Notes under the pieces: generated by a model
Told to the model about the DNA's origin: nothing
Database searches by the model: none
Seen by the model: only the letters and a program-made list of their open reading frames with translations
Shown here: in pieces, positions 17,459 through 25,858 of the stretch
Layout: every line of letters starts with the position of its first letter
Numbering within the stretch: the stretch's first letter is position 1
Made by a program: the position numbers and the translations under genes
Assembly: GCF_016584665.1 (NCBI RefSeq)
Contig: NZ_BBJB01000021.1
Span: 1-64,000 of the forward strand
Source of the DNA: Pseudanabaena sp. lw0831
Lineage (GTDB): Bacteria; Cyanobacteriota; Cyanobacteriia; Pseudanabaenales; Pseudanabaenaceae
Direction: 5' to 3'
DNA: 64,000 nt

Positions 17459-18370
17459 CTAGCAACTCTCATCTTCGGATTTGCGAACAGCATCTTCTTC
17501 TGGTAACCCGATAAATTTATTTAAATTGTTAACAAATTCCAAGGCTGTCTGGTGATCTTTAATATCGCCTAAGATATACTCATCTTCATAGTTTACTGTG
17601 AGTCTGGGAACAAAAGATATGCTGCTATTTTTATCAAGTGAATTAGGTAAAAGATCGACTTTAGTAATATCTGTAAATGCATACTGTTTAACTTTTACAT
17701 CAAAAAGTGCCCTGTTTGTGTAGGTAAGCTGCATTTCTAATTTATTCAATAATAATTTCTCATAATAAAAAGGAAGTGATATAGCTATAATCAAATTCCA
17801 TAATCCAAATAGAAGAAGAAATACAAACAAAAAAAATAAAAAATTGTTGTAAAAACTATTGTCATAGCTATAGCGATCATAAGAGTTACTGAAAGATACT
17901 TTCTTTGAATACAAAAAATTATTTATGGATTCAAAAGTGCTTTTGCACTCATCTTGATAGTCAAAATTATATGTAAATAAATCATCTTTCTGAAATGATT
18001 TAATAACAGTAAATACAACCTTAAATGAGTTTAAGTTTTTAGTCGTACTTACATACAAATCAGCCTTCAAGATTCCTTTAATTTTAACTGAGTTATTTTG
18101 TGAAAATTTGGAAGCCCCCGATCTAAGAATCTTGCAATTAACTTCTGTGTTTTTTAAACGATCACAATCAATTTTAATAACTCCAATCTTAGAAAAATAC
18201 CTAAAAGAAAATGTAGACAGACTTAAGGCTATCATTCCAATCCCCAAGAAACCTGTGAGCAAAGAATATTTAAACTTATTCCATAAGTTTAGTGATGAAA
18301 AAAGTATCTTTGCATCGCTCTGTTTTTTTAAAACTAAAATATTTTCGTTTATTTGCTTATTAACTTGCAT
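17459..18370 (-). CDS. Unknown membrane protein, AT-rich gene
   Basis: A 303-residue protein I do not recognise. Two hydrophobic segments (YSLLTGFLGIGMIALSLSTF near 35-55 and FLFFLFVFLLLFGLWNLIIA near 175-195) flank a ~120-residue extracytoplasmic loop rich in Lys, Ser and Phe with three cysteines. The C-terminal ~100 residues look beta-rich and PH-like. Base composition is clearly more AT-rich than neighbours and HIP1 sites are scarce, which hints at acquisition or relaxed selection. The frame is long and uninterrupted. Confidence 0.6.
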   Translation of the reverse strand: MQVNKQINENILVLKKQSDAKILFSSLNLWNKFKYSLLTGFLGIGMIALSLSTFSFRYFSKIGVIKIDCDRLKNTEVNCKILRSGASKFSQNNSVKIKGILKADLYVSTTKNLNSFKVVFTVIKSFQKDDLFTYNFDYQDECKSTFESINNFLYSKKVSFSNSYDRYSYDNSFYNNFLFFLFVFLLLFGLWNLIIAISLPFYYEKLLLNKLEMQLTYTNRALFDVKVKQYAFTDITKVDLLPNSLDKNSSISFVPRLTVNYEDEYILGDIKDHQTALEFVNNLNKFIGLPEEDAVRKSEDESC

Positions 18371-18617
18371 TGTTATGTCTTTATGCTATTTTCATTTACG
18401 ATTTATAGTAAAGATAAAAAAAATGCAAATACAAATCAAATGCTGCATTTCCGAGAGGTGATAGCTAGGGGAATGATCCGCTAAAACGTGATCACTGTAT
18501 TTGCATTTTTTTGTCGGCATGAAATGTGCATTTCAGCACCCATCCCTAATTGAGTTCTCGGGTTGAACTTTGGTAAACATAGGGTTGAAAATTATCTGAG
18601 AAACGTGCCTAGTCTAC

Positions 18618-18812
18618 CTATAGCTTAACATTCACCTTGGTTAAGTAACCACCAGCGATCGCCCAAAAGATTGCCAATAAATAGCCACCGAGAATATCAC
18701 TGGGATAATGCACACCCAAGTATAGACTTGTCCAAGTGATCTCGATCGCCAACATCACACCACAAAACAAAAATAGCGATTGCCAATGACATAGATTAAA
18801 AAACTGGTTCAA
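18618..18812 (-). pseudogene. C-terminal fragment of a PAP2-type phosphatase
   Basis: The 64-codon frame carries the last PAP2 motif, SLYLGVHYPSDILGGYLLA, and the final helix only. The first two phosphatase motifs are absent and no upstream frame supplies them. The arginine that usually precedes YLGVHYPSD is also lost. It abuts the TauE gene; the 5' part was probably deleted. Confidence 0.6.
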
Positions 18813-18822
18813 AAATCAGGCA

Positions 18823-19617
18823 CTAAGCAGCATGGATTAATTTCCAGCTAACTGTAAGTAAAATCGCGAAAATCAGATAGCGTAAAGCTCTTTGTGGCGC
18901 TAGTTGGCAGAGTTTAGAACCTAACAACACCCCAGGGACAGAACCAATCCAAATTGGAATGACAATATGCCAAGCCACCGTACCGAGGCTGAGATGTCCT
19001 AAGGATGTAAAACCTAGCAAAATTGCCGCTTGAGTAATGTCTGTACCAACTAGTTTACGCGAATCTAGTTTAAAGAATGTCATCAACACCAAAGCAAACA
19101 ATGAACCAGAGGAAACACTGGTCAAGCCAACCATGCAACCTAAAACCAAACCGATGATGACCGTCTTAATTTTGCCATTGGTAGTTTCTAAATCAAAGTT
19201 AGGAAACGATAGCAGAGATAGATTTGGCGCAAAAGTCGCCAGTCCTAATTGAATTAAACCTGCGATCGTCACGAATAAAATCATTGTGCCGATGGAAGGT
19301 AACAAAAATGAATCCAAGCTCCATCCATAGGACTGAATTAAATGGAGAATCATTACTCCTAACAATGCCCCTGGGACACTACCAAAGGCTAACCATTTCA
19401 CTACCCGAAAATCAAGGGTTCCTTGTTTCCAATGACTGATGCTTGCCACTGCCTTCATCATCGTAGCCGCCACAATATCCGAACCCACCGCGATCGCCGC
19501 AGGAACATTAAACACAAAAATCAACATTGGTGTAATTAAGGAAGCACCGCCAATCCCCGTTAAACCAACTACTGTACCAACGATAAAACTAAAGCCAGTG
19601 AGCAAAAAGTAATTCAT
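18823..19617 (-). CDS. TauE/SafE-family anion exporter
   Basis: A 264-residue protein with about eight helices. Signatures are GTVVGLTGIGGASLITPMLI, AVGSDIVAATMMKAVASISH, a glycine-rich repeat of the first motif in the second half (GCMVGLTSVSSGSLFALVLM) and LVGTDITQAAILLGF. The family exports sulfite, sulfoacetate or related anions. Its position 61 bp after an unknown membrane protein at the edge of the sulfur island supports a sulfite or organosulfur substrate. Confidence 0.85.
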   Translation of the reverse strand: MNYFLLTGFSFIVGTVVGLTGIGGASLITPMLIFVFNVPAAIAVGSDIVAATMMKAVASISHWKQGTLDFRVVKWLAFGSVPGALLGVMILHLIQSYGWSLDSFLLPSIGTMILFVTIAGLIQLGLATFAPNLSLLSFPNFDLETTNGKIKTVIIGLVLGCMVGLTSVSSGSLFALVLMTFFKLDSRKLVGTDITQAAILLGFTSLGHLSLGTVAWHIVIPIWIGSVPGVLLGSKLCQLAPQRALRYLIFAILLTVSWKLIHAA

Positions 19618-19678
19618 AAAATAGAAGTCTTTAAATTTTTGATTTTTTATAAAAATGCTTTCAATTTTTGAGCCAGAT

Positions 19679-20173
19679 TTAGTTTTGAGGATTCATAAAG
19701 GCAAGACTAAATTTCTCGTCAATCGGTAAAATCGCACTGAGATCTAGAACATGAAAATAAACTAGCGCCACAATTACGACTGTGTAAGCTGTGGAAGTAA
19801 GTACTCCAGAAAAAATTTCCTGCTTGAAACTACGATTCTTTACCGTACTTTGCAGCATATTCTTTGCCCCCATCTGCATCAGTATGATCCCGACTAGATT
19901 TGATAGCCAATAACCCGCGATCGCCGCAGGGAAAAACCACTCAGAATGCCAAAAACTAATTACATAGCCAAATCCATAGGCGATCGGGAGATTAATAATC
20001 AAGTCATTCCACCAGCAAAGCGGCGACAGCAAATAACCCACCGTCAGCAAAACTCCACCTTTGATTTTCTGCAAAATGCTTACAGAAAAGGGATTTGTAG
20101 AATTTAACTCTGGCGATATGGCGATCTCTAGACTTTTCGGAGAAACGATTTCGAGATTTTGTAAGTCTTGCAT
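19679..20173 (-). CDS. Unknown membrane protein of the sulfur island
   Basis: A 164-residue protein with a ~35-residue polar N-terminus and about four hydrophobic segments (GVLLTVGYLLSPLCWWNDLI; LPIAYGFGYVISF; AAIAGYWLSNLVGIILMQMG; STAYTVVIVALVYFHVL). No family is recognised. It probably shares a transcript with the TauE-like exporter downstream. A TACGATA-N12-TACCGTA dyad (20179-20204) lies immediately before its start, putting it in the same presumptive regulon as cysA and the sulfate-binding-protein gene. I infer a helper role in sulfur-compound transport. Confidence 0.65.
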   Translation of the reverse strand: MQDLQNLEIVSPKSLEIAISPELNSTNPFSVSILQKIKGGVLLTVGYLLSPLCWWNDLIINLPIAYGFGYVISFWHSEWFFPAAIAGYWLSNLVGIILMQMGAKNMLQSTVKNRSFKQEIFSGVLTSTAYTVVIVALVYFHVLDLSAILPIDEKFSLAFMNPQN

Positions 20174-20178
20174 AAATC

Positions 20179-20204
20179 TACGATAATTACATGTACTTAC
20201 CGTA
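20179..20204. promoter_or_regulatory. Putative sulfur-regulon dyad, site 1
   Basis: TACGATA (20179-20185), 12-bp spacer, TACCGTA (20198-20204). It lies 5 bp before the start codon of the unknown membrane protein on the minus strand. Confidence 0.55.
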
Positions 20205-20299
20205 TTTTATACTGGCGGTGACAGCTTTTGTCTAAAATAAAAAATAAGGATGACGCTATGCGCCACCCTTATTCATAAAGATTTAAAGATTTATTGAAA

Positions 20300-21274
20300 C
20301 TAGGCAGGACGTTCTGCGCCAGTTTCTACAGGTAGATCCGATTGGCTATACTCTGTCCATGAGCCTTCATAAATGCGGACTTTCGGATAACCAAGCAGAT
20401 GCTTCAGCACCACATATTGCAACGAAGCTTCTCTTCCAGTGGTGCATGTAACGATAATATCCTTGGATTTATCAATTTTCTTGTCAGCCAAAATCTTTTC
20501 GATTTCGCTCAAAGGCTTTAGTTTATGGGGATTCTGAGGATCGGTAAAGGTCGGCCAAGGAATATTACGTGCCCCAGGAATATGTCCATTGCGAACAAAA
20601 TATTTCTCTTCTCCAGCAAAGGCTTTAGGAGGTCTAGGATCGATGAAAACTGCTGCTTTTTTATCGAGTAAATCCTTTACTTGAGCAAGGTTAACACGAA
20701 TATTTTTATTGTCGCTGACGCTTAATTTTCCAGTCTTATATTTTGGGAAAGCTTGAGTTAATTCGGCATTTGTCTGTTTATAGCCACTCAAGCCACCATC
20801 AAGTACCGCAACAGAATTTTTAAATCCAATCCGTTCCAATGCATAGGCGATTTGACTAGATCCCAATACATCCCGACCATCGGAATAAATGAGTACTTTG
20901 CTTTTATCAGTTACACCCGCTTTGGAGAGATAACCCGCTAATTTATCGGAATCAACTAGCTGCACTGGTAGACCATCTTTGGGCTGACGCACTAGATTAT
21001 CGGCAATATGAACGGCATTAGGCAGGTGTCCCGTGAAATAGTCAATGGGACTCCAACGGACATCAAGGATACGTAAGTCAGGATCATTCGCATTGGCGCT
21101 TACCCAGCTAGGTGAGACAAACTCGATCTTAGTCTGGGAATTTTGGGCGGCAAGAGGGCTTAGGTAGAAAAAGGCGATCGCCACAACCATAGACATGATG
21201 GCGGCGATAAAAGCGAGAGGTTTAAACCCAAATCTAAGCGACTTTGCTCTAGAGGTTTTGCGGATTATAGTCAT
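20300..21274 (-). CDS. Exported two-domain rhodanese (thiosulfate/3-mercaptopyruvate sulfurtransferase type)
   Basis: A 324-residue protein. An N-terminal hydrophobic segment (FIAAIMSMVVAIAFFYLSPL, residues ~22-41) is a signal peptide or anchor. Two rhodanese domains follow: the first (~50-170) has LDVRWSPIDYFTGHLPNAVH and lacks the catalytic cysteine. The second (~195-315) has FIDPRPPKAF, GHIPGARNIPW and the active loop VTCTTGREAS, with Cys near 275. It moves sulfane sulfur from thiosulfate or mercaptopyruvate to thiophilic acceptors, here probably in the periplasm. A regulatory dyad lies 48 bp upstream. Confidence 0.9.
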   Translation of the reverse strand: MTIIRKTSRAKSLRFGFKPLAFIAAIMSMVVAIAFFYLSPLAAQNSQTKIEFVSPSWVSANANDPDLRILDVRWSPIDYFTGHLPNAVHIADNLVRQPKDGLPVQLVDSDKLAGYLSKAGVTDKSKVLIYSDGRDVLGSSQIAYALERIGFKNSVAVLDGGLSGYKQTNAELTQAFPKYKTGKLSVSDNKNIRVNLAQVKDLLDKKAAVFIDPRPPKAFAGEEKYFVRNGHIPGARNIPWPTFTDPQNPHKLKPLSEIEKILADKKIDKSKDIIVTCTTGREASLQYVVLKHLLGYPKVRIYEGSWTEYSQSDLPVETGAERPA

Positions 21275-21322
21275 GGCATTTAAGTTATAAGGAATGACAA
21301 AAGCTCGATACGGCTTTTAATC

Positions 21323-21348
21323 TACTGCAATATCATGTAGATACCGTA
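21323..21348. promoter_or_regulatory. Putative sulfur-regulon dyad, site 2
   Basis: TACTGCA (21323-21329), 12-bp spacer, TACCGTA (21342-21348), before the rhodanese gene. Confidence 0.5.
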
Positions 21349-21457
21349 ATTTATATGCTAACATCCTAAACGAAAATAAAAACAATAAACTTATGAGAAA
21401 ATATTTTTAGCTTTTACCAAAGTTGAAAACAGTCATTCTATCCCTACACAAAAATAT

Positions 21458-22360
21458 TTACGGAATATTTTTTTCAATCAAGCGATTGATATCTAATACT
21501 TTTGAAGTGCTTTCACCAACAACTAAAGGTAAATTGCCATTCCATTTATCGATCGCTTGTTTTTGCAATAATTCAGGCGATAGAGTTTCGCGTAAGATTC
21601 TTTGAGCTTCACCTTCACCCCGCGCTAAATTTACTCTCGCTTCCGCCTCTTTAATCGCTTTGAGGGCAACAAAATCCGCCCGTTTAGCATCCTGTTCCGC
21701 AATTTGCTTAGCTTCCACCGCATCGCTGAATCGTTTAGAAAAATGCACATGCACCAGAGAAATATCATCGACCGCAATGTGATAATCCGATAGCCTTGAA
21801 GTCAAAAGCGTATCCACCTGATTTTTGACATTTCCCCGTTTGGTAATGATTTCTTCGGCTGTATATTCTGCCATCACCGCCTTTAACACTTCTTCTACAG
21901 CAGGATCGATGATGCGATCGATAATCGCGACTTTATCACCGATTTCTTGAAAGATCACATTCGCCTGAGCAGGAATAATATGCCAATTCAACGCCACATC
22001 CGTAAATACTTCTTGTAAATCCTTAGAAGAAGCCTCGGCTGATATTTCTTGTTTCTGGACGCGGACACTCAATTTTTTCACAGTTTGGGCGATCGGGATA
22101 ATCGGATGAAGCCCTTCATCCAGAATTTGCGATTGCACTTGACCAAATTGCATCAGTACACCACGTTCGCCAGCATTTACGATCGTAAAAAAGCAGCACA
22201 CCAAAGCGGTGAATATCATCAAGGCAGCAACTAGCTGAAACATCGCAAAGTCAGCATTTTTGCGATCGCTTTTCTTAACACTTTGCCGATTAATTTGGCT
22301 ATTTATTTGATTATCAGGCGATCTCAGATCGCTCATAGCATCGCTCTCAGGTACTTTCAT
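21458..22360 (-). CDS. SPFH/prohibitin-family membrane protein
   Basis: A 300-residue prohibitin/HflC-like protein. One N-terminal helix (FAMFQLVAALMIFTALVCCF) is followed by the SPFH signature VNAGERGVLMQFGQV, a band-7 domain and a charged coiled coil (EAKQIAEQDAKRADFVALKA; EARVNLARGEGEAQRI). Such proteins form large membrane-bound ring assemblies, often with proteases. ATG 22360 is preferred to an upstream TTG at 22375. The gene is divergent from cysA across a shared dyad, so it appears to belong to the sulfur regulon, an unusual association for a prohibitin homologue. Confidence 0.85.
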   Translation of the reverse strand: MKVPESDAMSDLRSPDNQINSQINRQSVKKSDRKNADFAMFQLVAALMIFTALVCCFFTIVNAGERGVLMQFGQVQSQILDEGLHPIIPIAQTVKKLSVRVQKQEISAEASSKDLQEVFTDVALNWHIIPAQANVIFQEIGDKVAIIDRIIDPAVEEVLKAVMAEYTAEEIITKRGNVKNQVDTLLTSRLSDYHIAVDDISLVHVHFSKRFSDAVEAKQIAEQDAKRADFVALKAIKEAEARVNLARGEGEAQRILRETLSPELLQKQAIDKWNGNLPLVVGESTSKVLDINRLIEKNIP

Positions 22361-22404
22361 TTGTGTGCTAATCAAATTAATTTACTGTAGTCTACCGTAT
22401 AATC

Positions 22405-22430
22405 TACGGTAACTACATAGACATAACGTA
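22405..22430. promoter_or_regulatory. Putative sulfur-regulon dyad, site 3 (divergent promoter)
   Basis: TACGGTA (22405-22411), 12-bp spacer, TAACGTA (22424-22430). An extra TACCGTA half-site at 22393-22399 forms a second, tighter palindrome TACCGTA-TAATC-TACGGTA. The site lies between the SPFH gene and cysA. Confidence 0.65.
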
Positions 22431-22483
22431 TTTTTAATGCTAGAAATATTTTAAGTTACTCAATTTTGATCATGTGAGGCACA

Positions 22484-23491
22484 ATGAGCATTCTGGTTCA
22501 AGATATTTCTAAGAATTTTGGTGATTTTCAGGCAGTCGATCGCGTTAGTTTAGAAGTGGAAAGCGATTCATTGGTGGCGCTGCTTGGCCCTTCAGGTTCA
22601 GGGAAATCAACGCTATTGCGGATTATGGCGGGTTTAGAAACGCCCGATCGCGGTCAGGTATGGATCGAAAATGAAGATGCTACTTTCCATTCAGTGCAAG
22701 ATCGTCAGATTGGATTTGTGTTTCAGCACTATGCCTTGTTTAAGCATTTGACGATTCGCCAAAATATTGGGTTTGGGTTGAATATTCGTAAAGTTTCCAA
22801 ATCTCAAACCAAACAGAAGGTTGACGAACTTCTCGAACTGATTCAACTTAAGGGATTAGGCGATCGCTATCCATCCCAACTATCAGGCGGTCAGCGTCAA
22901 AGAGTTGCATTGGCGCGATCTCTAGCTGCCCAACCCAAAACTCTATTATTAGATGAACCATTCGGCGCTTTGGATGCCAAAGTTCGCAAAGAACTTCGCA
23001 CATGGCTTAGAGATCTCCACGATCAAGTCCATGTGACTACAATATTTGTTACCCATGACCAAGAAGAAGCTATGGAAATTGCCGATCGCGTGGTGATTAT
23101 GAACAAAGGCAAAGTCGAGCAGATTGGTACTCCAGCCGAAATTTATGACAATCCTGCTACCGAATTTGTGATGCGCTTCATCGGAGAAACCAATATTATC
23201 TCTAGTGCACGTCGCCACTTCCCCCATCTAGGAATTGAAGATCATCACCAAGTATTTCTCCGTCCCCACGATCTTGCGATTAAATCCGAACCAGAAGAAA
23301 CCTTTGCTCCTGCAACTGTCAGCTATGCTTTCAATCTCGGTTGGGAAGGTCAAGCGGAATTAGTGTTGCCAGACAACCAAAAATTGATTGTCAAATTGGA
23401 TCGAGATCGCTTTGATCATCTGGGTTTACATCCCCAAAAAGAAGTCTACGTCAAGCCTCTAAAAACTAGAGTATTCTCTGAAGTTGCTTGA
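22484..23491 (+). CDS. cysA: Sulfate/thiosulfate ABC transporter ATPase
   Basis: A 335-residue cytoplasmic ATPase that powers CysTW sulfate uptake. Walker A is GPSGSGKST (~35-43), Q-loop [12 protein letters not shown] signature [16 protein letters not shown], Walker [12 protein letters not shown] and H-loop VTHDQEEA. The C-terminal ~90 residues are a TOBE-like regulatory region. TGAGG just before the ATG serves as ribosome-binding site. It is separated from cysTW by the regulators and cysK, an atypical order. A strong terminator follows. Confidence 0.92.
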   Translation: MSILVQDISKNFGDFQAVDRVSLEVESDSLVALLGPSGSGKSTLLRIMAGLETPDRGQVWIENEDATFHSVQDRQIGFVFQHYALFKHLTIRQNIGFGLNIRKVSKSQTKQKVDELLELIQLKGLGDRYPSQLSGGQRQRVALARSLAAQPKTLLLDEPFGALDAKVRKELRTWLRDLHDQVHVTTIFVTHDQEEAMEIADRVVIMNKGKVEQIGTPAEIYDNPATEFVMRFIGETNIISSARRHFPHLGIEDHHQVFLRPHDLAIKSEPEETFAPATVSYAFNLGWEGQAELVLPDNQKLIVKLDRDRFDHLGLHPQKEVYVKPLKTRVFSEVA

Positions 23492-23506
23492 TTTCGATTC
23501 TAGAAA

Positions 23507-23538
23507 AATAAAAAGCACCCGTAAGGGTGCTTTTTATT
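23507..23538. terminator. Bidirectional terminator between cysA and the Crp-type regulator
   Basis: 14-bp perfect stem (23507-23520 with 23525-23538), GC-rich centre GCACCC-GTAA-GGGTGC, A- and T-runs on both sides. It reaches the stop codon of the convergent gene. Confidence 0.85.
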
Positions 23539-24106
23539 AAATTTCATAATGCCATTGGTCAGCACTCTCAGCAAGAAATAGTAACTTACGCCCTTTTCGG
23601 GATATAAAACCAACCTTTTCTAAATCATTAATAATGCGTGTCACCGTCACACGAGTTGAACCAATTAAATCCGCAAGTTCTTGATGTGTTAACTGTAACC
23701 CAATTAATCTACCGTGGCGATCGTCTTCACCGAAACGATAAGTTAACCAACCTAGTAATTGTCGCAACGCATCATCCTTTGCACGGCAGTGGGAAATCTT
23801 TAATAAAAATTCCTTAGTCTGACTATGACGAATAATTTCATCCACATAGTCGCCCCACTGCGATCGCGGAACGTCAGTTAATTGCACATCAGTTAAACAC
23901 TCCATTTCGTAGGGACGTAAGTTGGTTAGTTCGCTACCAATCACATCGCCATTTGCCCACAACCCAGAGCAAATAACCTGTCCATCCTCTGTCCAAGTAA
24001 GCGATCGCACCACACCTGACTCAATTTTCCAGATAAAGCTGTCGCGACGAGGTAGCATTTCACGGCGCTTGTAAACACGAGAAGTTGTTGTTTCGAGATA
24101 AATCAT
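23537..24106 (-). CDS. Crp/Fnr-family regulator, CysR-like
   Basis: A 189-residue protein. A short cyclic-nucleotide-binding-type domain (FIWKIESGVVRSLTWTEDG; ICSGLWANGDVIG) precedes a C-terminal winged HTH (LTHQELADLIGSTRVTVTRI). The start MIYLETTT at 24106 is chosen; the longer frame would run through the regulatory dyad. Cyanobacterial CysR is a Crp-type activator of sulfur-starvation genes, and divergence from cysK in a sulfur island fits that role. The orthology is inference. The cAMP-binding residues of true Crp are not clearly conserved. Confidence 0.8.
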   Translation of the reverse strand: MIYLETTTSRVYKRREMLPRRDSFIWKIESGVVRSLTWTEDGQVICSGLWANGDVIGSELTNLRPYEMECLTDVQLTDVPRSQWGDYVDEIIRHSQTKEFLLKISHCRAKDDALRQLLGWLTYRFGEDDRHGRLIGLQLTHQELADLIGSTRVTVTRIINDLEKVGFISRKGRKLLFLAESADQWHYEI

Positions 24107-24121
24107 CACATACCCAGTCGG

Positions 24122-24199
24122 AAAACCGTAGATTTTATTTGTATTAGGTTGAAAAGTATTGTATCTTATTAAGTACGGTATTCCCATCAAGATACCGTA
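24122..24199. promoter_or_regulatory. Duplicated sulfur promoter block A with dyad site 4
   Basis: The 78-bp block between the Crp-type gene and cysK is about 80% identical by eye to 25753-25831. Shared pieces are AACCGTAGATTTTATTTGTA, AAGTATTGTAT and the dyad TACGGTA (24174-24180), 12-bp spacer, TACCGTA (24193-24199). Both neighbouring genes could be controlled from it. Confidence 0.7.
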
Positions 24200-24238
24200 C
24201 TTTTTATTTTTCTTGATTTTCTTTATACCTAACCCACT

Positions 24239-25210
24239 ATGAAAATTGCTCAAAGTATTACCCAGTTGATTGGCGGTACTCCTCTCGTTGCACTGAATAA
24301 AATTCCGCAAAGAGATGGATCTCTAGCCAAAATTGTCGTCAAATTAGAAAGCCTAAATCCCACTTCTTCGGTGAAGGATCGAATCGGACTAGCGATGATC
24401 GAAGATGCAGAAGAAAAGGGGTTAATTAGTCACGCTAAAACGATTTTGGTAGAACCAACTTCTGGTAATACAGGAATTGCTTTAGCGATGGTGGCTGCCG
24501 CTAAGGGCTATCGTTTGATTTTAACAATGCCCGAAACAATGAGTTTAGAGCGTCGTGCCATGCTGCGAGCTTTTGGTGCTGAGCTAGAGTTAACGCCCGC
24601 AAGTGAAGGAATGCGTGGCGCTATTCGCAGAGCAGGAGAAATTACGGCTTCTACTTCTAATGCCTACATGTTGCAACAGTTTAACAATCCTGCAAATCCT
24701 GCAGTCCATCGCCGCACTACGGCTGAGGAAATTTGGAATGATACTGATGGGCAGGTGGATATTGTGATTGCTGGCGTAGGCACTGGCGGAACGATTACGG
24801 GTGTCGCTGAGGTGATTAAGCAACGTAAACCTAGCTTTAAGGCGATCGCAGTTGAACCTTTGAATAGTCCCGTTCTCGCTGGCGGTGTCCCAGGCGCTCA
24901 TAAGATTCAGGGTATTGGTGCAGGATTTGTCCCTGAAATTTTGCGAACAGATTTGATTGATGAAGTAATTGGCATCTCCGATGAACAGTCCATGATCTAT
25001 GCTCGTCGTCTTGCCCGTGAAGAAGGTTTGCTATCAGGAATTTCTTCGGGTGCAGCATTGGCGGCGGCGATCGCAGTTGGTAAACGAGAAGAAAATCGTG
25101 ATCGCCTAATTGTTGTGATCTTGCCAAGTTTTGGAGAGAGATATCTCAGTACAGCACTCTTTCAGAATCCTGATTTTGTCGCTACAGCAACAGCTTCAAC
25201 TATTCACTAA
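24239..25210 (+). CDS. cysK: Cysteine synthase (O-acetylserine sulfhydrylase A)
   Basis: A 323-residue PLP enzyme making cysteine from O-acetylserine and sulfide in the cytoplasm. The PLP lysine is K46 in [11 protein letters not shown]. The substrate loop [13 protein letters not shown] (~74) and phosphate loop [10 protein letters not shown] (~180) are intact, and length is normal. The start lies 39 bp after the regulatory dyad. An Rrf2-type regulator follows 67 bp downstream. In Firmicutes, CysK binds and modulates the Rrf2 regulator CymR, so this pairing is suggestive. Confidence 0.95.
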   Translation: MKIAQSITQLIGGTPLVALNKIPQRDGSLAKIVVKLESLNPTSSVKDRIGLAMIEDAEEKGLISHAKTILVEPTSGNTGIALAMVAAAKGYRLILTMPETMSLERRAMLRAFGAELELTPASEGMRGAIRRAGEITASTSNAYMLQQFNNPANPAVHRRTTAEEIWNDTDGQVDIVIAGVGTGGTITGVAEVIKQRKPSFKAIAVEPLNSPVLAGGVPGAHKIQGIGAGFVPEILRTDLIDEVIGISDEQSMIYARRLAREEGLLSGISSGAALAAAIAVGKREENRDRLIVVILPSFGERYLSTALFQNPDFVATATASTIH

Positions 25211-25277
25211 AGCGCAGGACGGGCAGAGCAAAGCCCTGCCAATCTACAACAACAAATTCTGTAATTTTTTAAATTCT

Positions 25278-25712
25278 ATGGAACTATCCTGTAAGGTTGA
25301 CTACGCCTGTATTGCCCTGCTGGAACTAGCAACTCGTCACAAACTGGGCAAACCAACCTCTGTTAGTGAAATTGCAATCAGTCAACACATTCCCATTCGC
25401 TATCTCGATCAAGTCATGGCAATGCTGAGGCGATCGGGACTTATTAAGAGTCAACGCGGCGCAAAAGGAGGCTATCATCTTGCCCGTGAACCTTGGCAAA
25501 TCAAGCTTACAGATGTCGTTGCCGCTTTGGATGGTGAACCGATTCAAGAGCAACAAAATCCTGAATCTCTCACAGCCGAAAAAGCCGCAGTTATTGATAT
25601 GTGGGAAATTGCCAAGGTTGCTTCTTTCGATATTTTGCATAAACATACCCTTGAGGATTTGTTAAGAAAATGTGAGGTAAAACGACAAGCAGATGTCATG
25701 TTTTACATCTAG
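25278..25712 (+). CDS. Rrf2-family transcriptional regulator (CymR-like)
   Basis: ATG 25278 gives 144 residues with the family start MELSCKVDYACIALLELA. The winged HTH (SEIAISQHIPIRYLDQVMAM; GLIKSQRGAKGGYHLAR) and dimerisation helix follow. The Fe-S-type cysteines of IscR are absent: only C5 and C12 occur early, plus one near 135, so it is not an obvious Fe-S sensor. The position after cysK and before the sulfate-binding-protein gene suggests a CymR-type control of sulfur genes. Rrf2 proteins bind ~26-bp dyads, the length of the repeated site here. Confidence 0.85.
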   Translation: MELSCKVDYACIALLELATRHKLGKPTSVSEIAISQHIPIRYLDQVMAMLRRSGLIKSQRGAKGGYHLAREPWQIKLTDVVAALDGEPIQEQQNPESLTAEKAAVIDMWEIAKVASFDILHKHTLEDLLRKCEVKRQADVMFYI

Positions 25713-25752
25713 GTCTAAATGCCTCCCTTATAATCTACTAATACCCAACAGA

Positions 25753-25831
25753 TAAACCGTAGATTTTATTTGTATCTTACGAAAAAGTATTGTATGGTAT
25801 TTAAATACGGTAATCCCACCAAGATATCGTA
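25753..25831. promoter_or_regulatory. Duplicated sulfur promoter block B with dyad site 5
   Basis: Counterpart of the block at 24122-24199. The dyad is TACGGTA (25806-25812), 12-bp spacer, TATCGTA (25825-25831). It lies 27 bp before the sulfate-binding-protein start. Confidence 0.7.
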
Positions 25832-25858
25832 GATTAATTTTTTTGGAGATATAAGCTC

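Noticed and set aside
18108-18461. 117-codon plus-strand frame
   Set aside because: Mostly antisense to the AT-rich membrane gene, with no family resemblance.
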